Below the pieces are notes generated by a model, which worked only from the letters and a program-made list of their open reading frames with translations, searched no databases and was not told where the DNA came from. Positions 1 to 5,912 of a stretch of DNA of 8,309 bases are shown one piece after another. A program made the position numbers and the translations under genes. The DNA lies in assembly GCA_029261675.1 (NCBI GenBank), contig JAJDBA010000257.1, positions 1 to 8,309 on the forward strand. Direction: 5' to 3'. How positions within the stretch are numbered: the stretch's first letter is position 1; each line of letters opens with the position of its first letter. This DNA is from Nitrospinaceae bacterium (lineage in GTDB: Bacteria > Nitrospinota > Nitrospinia > Nitrospinales > VA-1).

Positions 1-1
1 G

Positions 2-193
2 GTCAAAGGCTATCGCCGGGAGAACGTCAAACTGAAATCCGAAACCATGCGTAACAAATGGGTGCCGGGCGTGAATAACCTGAAAACCCATGGTCGCTGG
101 GATTTTGAAGAATTTAGTGATGTGTATGAGATGGATAAGGAATTTAATGCCCTCATCGAACGCATTATCGATGTGCAAGGGGAAGCTGCATGA
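2..193 (+). CDS. C-terminal end of a type III Res-like restriction endonuclease/helicase (5' partial)
   Basis: The frame is open from the window edge to a TGA at 191-193, giving 63 residues. The tail reads MRNKWVPGVNNLKTHGRWDF and then EEFSDVYEMDKEFNALIERI. This pattern (WVPGVN, GRW-F-EF-DVY, then an acidic/hydrophobic helix) matches what I remember of the extreme C-terminus of large Res-like proteins annotated as BPTD_3080-family restriction endonuclease or type III restriction endonuclease subunit R. Those proteins lie beside the same kind of methyltransferase found downstream here. The helicase and nuclease motifs would be upstream of the window and cannot be checked. The stop overlaps the next start as ATGA, so the two genes are probably translationally coupled. 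The alternative is another helicase-like defence protein. The frame is secure; the family name rests on a short tail and recall. Confidence 0.7.
   Translation, partial: VKGYRRENVKLKSETMRNKWVPGVNNLKTHGRWDFEEFSDVYEMDKEFNALIERIIDVQGEAA
177..184 (+). promoter_or_regulatory. Ribosome binding site for the 377-residue gene
   Basis: AAGGGGAA lies five bases before the ATG at 190, inside the end of the upstream Res-like gene. It supports the 190 start over the in-frame ATG at 235. The 235 ATG has its own purine-rich GGAGAGG at 226-232, but with only two bases of spacing. The ATGA overlap with the upstream stop also favours 190. Confidence 0.6.
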
Positions 194-1323
194 CAAGACC
201 TGATCTAGAAGAAGGCCAGCCACTTGGAGAGGAAATGGCGCTAATTCCTTTCCATTTCGATATGCCTGACCATTCCCTTCCCCTGAATCAGTTTATAGAT
301 ACAGCAAAAAGCACACAGGCTATAATTGACAATTTCAACAAGGAGTTTTTTGAAAACAAGGTTAAATACAAAATCCATGTTCTTACGCCTAAAGAAGGCG
401 GCCTTATTGAAATCCTCGGCATAGGGGTGGCTGGTTACGTTGCAAAGAAATTTTGGGAGTTTCTCGAGTCTGACATAGGAAAGGCATATATAAAAGGACT
501 CACGGGTGAAGAGCCTGTCCATTGGGCTGAAAAGGCCGGAAAAAAAACGAACGAATTTTTATCAGACGAAAGTGGTGGGTCGTTAGAAATAGTAAAACAG
601 GGGGATAAGGCTAAGCCGCAAACACCAACAAAAGAAGAGAAAAAGGCCGTATCCATCATCGTGGTACAAATAACTCTGGGATTTTTGCAAAAAGAACCGG
701 AAGAATTACGAAAGCTTGGCCTCTCCAAAGAAAAATTCCGAGCGGCGTACCATGCTAGAAATAAAATTTATCAGGAATGTATCGACAATAGGGAAGTCAA
801 AGGGCTTGGATTTGATACAACCCATAACTTTTGCATCAAGCGAAACGAATTTCCCAAATACATTGTTGATGTTCCATATGATGAGGAAGAGAAGGAAGAA
901 AACAAAGAAGATCATAAATGGGTTGTAGATACCCTGCACATAACAGTGAATTCGCCGAATTGGAAACGTGACGGTAGGAAGTGGCTGGCGGATACAAATA
1001 AACATAAGGATATAGCTTTTTCACTTGAGGACGAGGACTTCTGGGGCCATGTGGAAATTAAGGACATCCAGCCCAACATTAAAGATAATATGAAAGTCCA
1101 ATGGGCCTACCAAGAGGGGAGCGGAAAACCAACAGGGGTAAGGGTTTTGAGAGTGCTGAGCTATAATGGCACGAAAATTTCAGGCCGTCTAACGGACGAA
1201 CAGATTAAACAAGAATTACTGGAATACTCGGTTGAGGAAAGAGCTCAAACGGAGTTTCCGTTTGATGAATACACAGAAAACGATAGTGATGAGACATCAC
1301 AGCAGGATAGCGAAGAAAGATAG
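190..1323 (+). CDS. Unknown protein (377 aa) between Res-like and Mod-like genes of a defence operon
   Basis: I do not recognise this protein with confidence. Residues 20-70 form an alpha/beta-looking segment with HSLPLNQFID, a helix and then YKIHVLTPKEGGLIEILGIG. It has the feel of N-terminal domains in some uncharacterised defence-island proteins with a polar-PxEGS-like turn, but that is loose recall. Residues 72-84 are hydrophobic and glycine-rich, too short and too close to charged residues for a clear membrane span. Residues 135-152 form a lysine-rich linker, and 230-242 are very acidic. Residues 244-330 look like a separate beta-rich domain (TVNSPNWKRDGRKWLAD, then IAFSLEDEDFWGHV). The tail from 350 is acidic and probably disordered. 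There are no nuclease, ATPase or methylase motifs. The gene overlaps the previous stop by four bases and ends five bases before the Mod start, so it belongs to the operon. Its GC is lower than that of Mod. A sensor or adaptor role is only inferred. Confidence 0.85.
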   Translation: MTRPDLEEGQPLGEEMALIPFHFDMPDHSLPLNQFIDTAKSTQAIIDNFNKEFFENKVKYKIHVLTPKEGGLIEILGIGVAGYVAKKFWEFLESDIGKAYIKGLTGEEPVHWAEKAGKKTNEFLSDESGGSLEIVKQGDKAKPQTPTKEEKKAVSIIVVQITLGFLQKEPEELRKLGLSKEKFRAAYHARNKIYQECIDNREVKGLGFDTTHNFCIKRNEFPKYIVDVPYDEEEKEENKEDHKWVVDTLHITVNSPNWKRDGRKWLADTNKHKDIAFSLEDEDFWGHVEIKDIQPNIKDNMKVQWAYQEGSGKPTGVRVLRVLSYNGTKISGRLTDEQIKQELLEYSVEERAQTEFPFDEYTENDSDETSQQDSEER

Positions 1324-1328
1324 GGACA

Positions 1329-4247
1329 ATGGCACGGACTAAAAAGACAAAATCCCCGAAACAGGTTGAGGCGTTGAAGCACGGAGATGCGAAGCGGAAG
1401 AATATTCCTACGGCGGAATTACAATCTGCGGCGCAGCGGGCGGAGGAAATCAACCCGGTAGAGCCAGTCACGTATAAGCGGAAAAACCCGCTGGCCAAAG
1501 GGGAAACACGGCCACGGGACGGTGATCTTGATCCGCAGATGGTATGGAAGGGTACGCGTGTTCGACTGACCAAAGACCAGATTAAAGAAGTGACTGAAAA
1601 GGGCTATGTCGATCTTGATGAAGCACAGCTTGTATGGCGCGGGAAGGATCAACAGGACTGGTCCGATCTCGTGGTCCAGGCCCCGCCGCTTTATATTCAG
1701 GAAAAAATACATTCCAAGGCCATTATTGACGACCTCATGCGTCAGTCACAAAAAAGGGCGGAAGAAGGCCGGAAACAGGAAGAAATGTTCGACCTGTTCC
1801 ATGATTTCAACGGCATTGATCCGGAAGCCAAAACAGAATTTTACGAACACGACCAGAACTGGTCAAACCGCATGATTTTGGGTGATAGTTTACAGGTCAT
1901 GGCCAGTCTCGCCGAGCGCGAGGGCCTGCGCGGGCAGGTGCAATGCATTTATTTCGATCCGCCTTATGGGATCAAGTTCAATTCCAACTGGCAGGTCTCC
2001 ACTCGTTCGCGGGACGTGTCTGATGGAAAGATGGATCAAATTACACGGGAACCGGAACAGGTCAAGGCATTCCGGGATACGTGGAAAGATGGTATTCATT
2101 CTTACCTGACTTATTTGCGCGACCGCCTCACCGCCATGCGTGATCTGTTAACCGAAAGCGGATCTATTTTTGTGCAGATTGGGGATGAAAACGTCCACCG
2201 CGTAAGGGCACTGATGGATGAGGTGTATGGGGAAGATAATTTTGTTTCGCTTATTGCTTATAATAAAACTACGGGCTTTACCTCGGATGTTATATCAAAT
2301 GTTTTTGATTATATTATCTGGTACGCCAAGGATGCAAAGCAGACCAAATTTCGTAAACTTGGTTTTCCTAAGAAGCCGGGAGAAATTGGAGCAACAAAGT
2401 ATAGACCTGCACAAACCTATGGAAACCTAGAAAACTCAATTATTGATCCAAATGAGTATGTAGATATGGGAGACGCTACGTCCTCCGATGATGCTTCAAA
2501 GGATGACTCTTTTAAATTTAGAAATGAAATGCGTGCATCGCCCAAGGGTTTGCATTGGAAATCAAACCCGCAAGGGATGTTAAGAGTTGACCGAGCTTCC
2601 AGATTATATCCCATGGGGAATAGTATTCGTTATTTACGCAAGCTTACAGACTTTGGTTACTCATCCTATGCGAATGTTTGGACAGATATTGGTGGGATTC
2701 AGAGTCGGACTGATCCAAAAGTCTATGTTGTTCAAACTGCCACCGAAGCAATCAAACGTTGCATTCTTATGTCCACAGACCCCGGCGATCTGGTACTGGA
2801 CCCTACCTGCGGTTCTGGCACAACGGCGATGGTGGCGGAACAATGGGGGCGGCGCTGGATTACGATTGATACATCCCGCGTTTCATTGGCATTGGCGCGA
2901 GCAAGGCTGATGGGCGCACGCTATCCTTTTTACCATCTGGTTGATACGCCCGAAGGCCGGAACAAGGAACAAGAAATCACAGGAAAAATTCAGCCTGACG
3001 CAACAACGCATAATGACATCCGGCAAGGATTCGTCTATGAACGTGCGCCGCATATTATGCTTGAAACTATAGCTAAGAATGCCGAGATTGACGTGATCTG
3101 GGATAATTATCAGGAAAAACTGGAACTTTTGCGCGAAAAACTAAATAAGGCTCTAAGTAAAAAGTGGGAGGAATGGGACATCCCGCGTGAATCGGAAGAA
3201 AGCTGGAGTAAGGAAGAAAAAAACTTGCATAAAGAATGGTGGAATTTGCGTATCAAACGCCAACAGGAAATCGACAAATCTATCGCTCAAAAAGCCGATG
3301 TGGAATATCTCTATGACCGGCCTTATGAAGACAAAAGCCGTGTTCGCGTAGCCGGACCGTTTACGGTAGAAAGTCTCTCCCCCCACCGCGTCGTTCCAGC
3401 GGATGAAATTGAATTGATTGAAGACATCGAAGCCGCCGAAGGCAAACGTAAATCCAAGAAAAAGAAAGTCGGCGAACCATTAACTGATTTTACACAGATG
3501 GTTTTAGAAAACCTCAAAAGCGCCGGAGTACAGCAAGGGGCAAAAGAAGATAAAATAACCTTTACAAGCCTTGAAGGCTGGCCGGGCGATTATATCGCCG
3601 CCGAGGCGCACTTCTTGGAAGGCAACGCCACCAAGCGTGCCGCAATTTTCATCGGCCCGGAATTCGGCACCGTCAGCCGCGCCGATCTGACCGCCGCCGC
3701 GCGCGAAGCACTGGATGCCCGCTTTGATGCGTTAATTGCCTGCGGGTTTAACTTTGAAGCCCATACGTCCGAACTCAATAAGATCGGTCCTCTTCCGATC
3801 CTTAAAGCCAAGATGAACCCCGACCTGCATATGTCGGATGAACTCAAAAACACTGGCGCAGGCAATCTATTTATTGTTTTTGGCGAGCCGGATGTGGAGT
3901 GGGACTTCAACGAAGACGGCGAGATCATTGTCGAGGTTCTGGGTATAGATGTTTTTGATCCCAAAACCGGCGATGTACGTGCCAGCGGCAAGGACGACAT
4001 TGCCGCATGGTTTATTGATACGGATTATAACGAGGAAAGCTTTTTCGTACGTCACGCTTATTTCCTTGGCGCGAACGATCCTTATAAATCCCTCAAGACA
4101 AGTCTAAAAGCAGAAATTGACAAGGAAGCATGGGAAACACTCTACCGCGATAAATCCCGCCCCTTTGAACGACCTGAAAACGGACGATTCGCAGTGAAAG
4201 TCATTAACCACTTCGGCGACGAAGTCATGAAAGTTTTCGCGGTATAA
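1329..4247 (+). CDS. Type III Mod-like N6-adenine DNA methyltransferase (site-specific, beta class)
   Basis: The enzyme would transfer a methyl group from S-adenosylmethionine to adenine N6 in a specific DNA site. Residues 177-187 read NWSNRMILGDS, and catalytic motif IV DPPYGIKF starts at residue 210. The AdoMet-binding motif I, DPTCGSGTT, starts at 491 and is followed by GRRWITIDTSRVSLALARAR. Motif IV before motif I is the beta-class order seen in type III Mod subunits. The segment between them (about 303-473) should hold the target-recognition domain. It is about 40% GC against 50-60% on either side, as in swapped specificity domains. Residues about 660-684 (YEDKSRVRVAGPFTVESLSPHR region) are strongly reminiscent of the methyltransferases that accompany BPTD_3080-type Res proteins. 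At 972 residues it is longer than classical Mod (about 650). The extra C-terminal part (about 735-972) has no function I can name. The start follows the previous stop by five bases, with only a weak, close AGGGA before it, so translational coupling is likely. Confidence 0.93.
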   Translation: MARTKKTKSPKQVEALKHGDAKRKNIPTAELQSAAQRAEEINPVEPVTYKRKNPLAKGETRPRDGDLDPQMVWKGTRVRLTKDQIKEVTEKGYVDLDEAQLVWRGKDQQDWSDLVVQAPPLYIQEKIHSKAIIDDLMRQSQKRAEEGRKQEEMFDLFHDFNGIDPEAKTEFYEHDQNWSNRMILGDSLQVMASLAEREGLRGQVQCIYFDPPYGIKFNSNWQVSTRSRDVSDGKMDQITREPEQVKAFRDTWKDGIHSYLTYLRDRLTAMRDLLTESGSIFVQIGDENVHRVRALMDEVYGEDNFVSLIAYNKTTGFTSDVISNVFDYIIWYAKDAKQTKFRKLGFPKKPGEIGATKYRPAQTYGNLENSIIDPNEYVDMGDATSSDDASKDDSFKFRNEMRASPKGLHWKSNPQGMLRVDRASRLYPMGNSIRYLRKLTDFGYSSYANVWTDIGGIQSRTDPKVYVVQTATEAIKRCILMSTDPGDLVLDPTCGSGTTAMVAEQWGRRWITIDTSRVSLALARARLMGARYPFYHLVDTPEGRNKEQEITGKIQPDATTHNDIRQGFVYERAPHIMLETIAKNAEIDVIWDNYQEKLELLREKLNKALSKKWEEWDIPRESEESWSKEEKNLHKEWWNLRIKRQQEIDKSIAQKADVEYLYDRPYEDKSRVRVAGPFTVESLSPHRVVPADEIELIEDIEAAEGKRKSKKKKVGEPLTDFTQMVLENLKSAGVQQGAKEDKITFTSLEGWPGDYIAAEAHFLEGNATKRAAIFIGPEFGTVSRADLTAAAREALDARFDALIACGFNFEAHTSELNKIGPLPILKAKMNPDLHMSDELKNTGAGNLFIVFGEPDVEWDFNEDGEIIVEVLGIDVFDPKTGDVRASGKDDIAAWFIDTDYNEESFFVRHAYFLGANDPYKSLKTSLKAEIDKEAWETLYRDKSRPFERPENGRFAVKVINHFGDEVMKVFAV
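1524..1643 (+). repeat. Small internal duplication in the N-terminus of the methyltransferase
   Basis: Two copies of a short motif lie in the same frame: DLDPQMVWKG at residues 66-75 and DLDEAQLVWRG at 95-105. At the DNA level both copies carry GATCTTGAT, CAG and GTATGG in the same order. The roughly 20 residues between them (TRVRLTKDQIKEVTEKGYV) appear as an extra insert compared with what I recall of the family, where one copy leads straight into KD-Q-W-DLVV. The insert itself resembles a short charged helix. A small duplication plus insertion is the simplest reading; chance similarity is possible. Confidence 0.45.
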
Positions 4248-4252
4248 GGAAA
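4246..4252 (+). promoter_or_regulatory. Ribosome binding site for the OLD-family gene
   Basis: AAGGAAA overlaps the last two bases of the methyltransferase stop codon and lies six bases before the ATG at 4259. The site fixes the start of the ATPase-nuclease gene. With only 11 bases between the genes there is no room for a full promoter outside the coding sequence of the methyltransferase. Confidence 0.6.
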
Positions 4253-4258
4253 TTCTAT

Positions 4259-5911
4259 ATGGAACTTAATCGTATTCGTATTAAGAGGTTTAAGAAGATT
4301 AATAATGTAAATATCAATCTTTCTGATCTAAATATTCTGGTTGGGGTAAACGGTAGTGGAAAATCCTCTGCTCTCCAGGCTATTCATCTTGCTTCATGCT
4401 TAATGAGACAAACAAATGAGCTTCGTAAGGATCGAACATCGCCAGTAAGTATCAATGAGTTAGATTATTTGCCTACAAATAATTATCCTGAATTAGGAAA
4501 TAATGCTAGTTGGGGAAATATGACAGGCACGCCTTCTTCAAAGGTTTATTTTGCGTTTTCTGATGATGACGATGAAGAGAAAAAAGCTTGGTGTGAGTTT
4601 CGTTCAGCTAGGAATGCTGGAATCTCTGTAAGTGGTACCGCTCCTGGAAACATTTCAGGTTTATTTCGTGGTACTGGAAAGTTTTTTAGTGCTTATATTC
4701 CTGGAATCTCTGGGATTCCAAATCAAGAGCAGAAACAATCCAAACGCGTTGTTTTGAAGGCCTGTTCCTTTGGCGATTCTAATGTTTATCTCCGAAATGT
4801 CCTTAACTTGCTGAACTCAGAAGAAATACAGCAGGTTGAGCTTTGGTTGAAGTTACTTATTGATGGACCCATTGCTATAAATGTGTTTCATGACGAAGAT
4901 AAGGACCTTACCATTAGCGCACGAGTGCGTCTGGGATCAAAGGAACATCCACTTGAACTTTTGGGTGCTGGCTATCTTCAGTTGATCCAAATTTTTTGTT
5001 ATGTTCTGCTCTTTAAACCGCAAATACTTCTTATTGATGAACCGGACATTCATCTTCACCCAAATGTTCAAGAGAAATTATCATCAGTTCTTTCAAAAAT
5101 TGCTAAAGACAGAGGGATAAAAATTCTTCTTACCACACATTCTCCTTTTATTGTGCGAGGAGCTCCAATTGACACTAATATTTTTTGGATGGAAAAAGGA
5201 GCTATAAAGAATGCTAACAGGCAAGCAATTGAGCTTGCTCTAGGATGGGGTGCATTTGGTAAAAAAATCATTATTGTATCAGAAGATAAAAAAATTGAAC
5301 TTCTACGTAAGATTGTCTCCCAATGGCCAGAAATAGATAAATTTGTTACATTTCATCCCGGTAGAGGATATAAAACCCTTCTTACATGTGATCAAGCAAA
5401 AGAATTACATGAAGCTCTTGGCAAAAAATATAAGCTTGTTATGCATCGCGACAGGGATTCCTTAACTGATGATGAGGTCATTAATCTTACACAAGAGTAT
5501 CAAGCAGATGGAATATTTCTTTGGTTTACAGAATTATCAGACATAGAATCGTACTTCTGTTCGCCGGAGTACATATGCGATCTTATTGACTGTGAACAAG
5601 TGGTTGCAGAGCAATATCTTGATGAGGTTTTAGCGCAAAATTCCGTTCCTATAAAAAACCAATTTAATTCTCAACGCACAACTCATAATCAAGAACTTTA
5701 TGCCACTGGCGGTAGCCCAACAAACACTGACGTGTGGAATATGTTTCAGGAACGCCCTCTGAAAGGAGCAAAGGGTAAATATGTTTTTGGTCAATTAAAA
5801 AATAAAGTCCCAAACAATCAATTTTCAGAAGACGAAATCCTAACACATATACACGCTTTAGACCTGGCAATTACATTAAAAGAAACCTTAGAAGGTTTAT
5901 TGGAAGATTAG
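4259..5911 (+). CDS. OLD-family protein: ABC-type ATPase with C-terminal TOPRIM nuclease domain (GajA-like plan)
   Basis: This is an ATP-binding protein with a predicted metal-dependent DNA nuclease domain. Walker A is GVNGSGKSS at residues 29-37. The signature-like loop LGAGYLQ is at 235-241, Walker B ILLIDEPDIHLHP has D260 and E261, and the switch histidine is in TTHSP (H294). The TOPRIM half follows: IIIVSEDKK with E342, then MHRDRDSLTDDE with D398 and D400, then FTELSDIESYF with E425 and E430. That last pattern is typical of OLD nucleases. The end (GAKGKYVFGQLKNKV) resembles the GK-containing C-terminal helix of many OLD proteins. The length, 550 residues, fits class 2 OLD and GajA proteins. 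The next gene, one base away, is a UvrD-like helicase, the usual partner of class 2 OLD and GajA. The gene is AT-rich (about 37% GC by sampling) compared with both neighbours, a sign of separate acquisition. The family call is firm. The name gajA is withheld because the UvrD partner here is larger than the usual GajB and has an added domain. Confidence 0.88.
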   Translation: MELNRIRIKRFKKINNVNINLSDLNILVGVNGSGKSSALQAIHLASCLMRQTNELRKDRTSPVSINELDYLPTNNYPELGNNASWGNMTGTPSSKVYFAFSDDDDEEKKAWCEFRSARNAGISVSGTAPGNISGLFRGTGKFFSAYIPGISGIPNQEQKQSKRVVLKACSFGDSNVYLRNVLNLLNSEEIQQVELWLKLLIDGPIAINVFHDEDKDLTISARVRLGSKEHPLELLGAGYLQLIQIFCYVLLFKPQILLIDEPDIHLHPNVQEKLSSVLSKIAKDRGIKILLTTHSPFIVRGAPIDTNIFWMEKGAIKNANRQAIELALGWGAFGKKIIIVSEDKKIELLRKIVSQWPEIDKFVTFHPGRGYKTLLTCDQAKELHEALGKKYKLVMHRDRDSLTDDEVINLTQEYQADGIFLWFTELSDIESYFCSPEYICDLIDCEQVVAEQYLDEVLAQNSVPIKNQFNSQRTTHNQELYATGGSPTNTDVWNMFQERPLKGAKGKYVFGQLKNKVPNNQFSEDEILTHIHALDLAITLKETLEGLLED

Positions 5912-5912
5912 A

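Noticed and set aside
403..441. Membrane-spanning segment in the 377-residue protein
   Set aside because: The hydrophobic glycine-rich stretch at residues 72-84 is only about 13 residues long and is followed at once by lysines and acidic residues, so a buried helix or strand is more likely.
1205..1573. Antisense open frame of 122 residues across the 377-residue gene and Mod border
   Set aside because: It spans the ends of two well-supported plus-strand genes and has no convincing protein character.
3590..4000. Antisense open frame of 136 residues within the methyltransferase gene
   Set aside because: It is serine/alanine-rich as expected from the reverse of GC-rich coding DNA, has no recognisable motif, and lies fully inside a gene with strong family motifs.
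1..4247. DISARM or BREX locus
   Set aside because: A large adenine methyltransferase beside a helicase fits both at first glance. However, no DrmA/DrmB/DrmC-like or PglZ/BrxC-like protein is in the window, and the methyltransferase has the type III Mod motif order and the family features of Res-linked enzymes.
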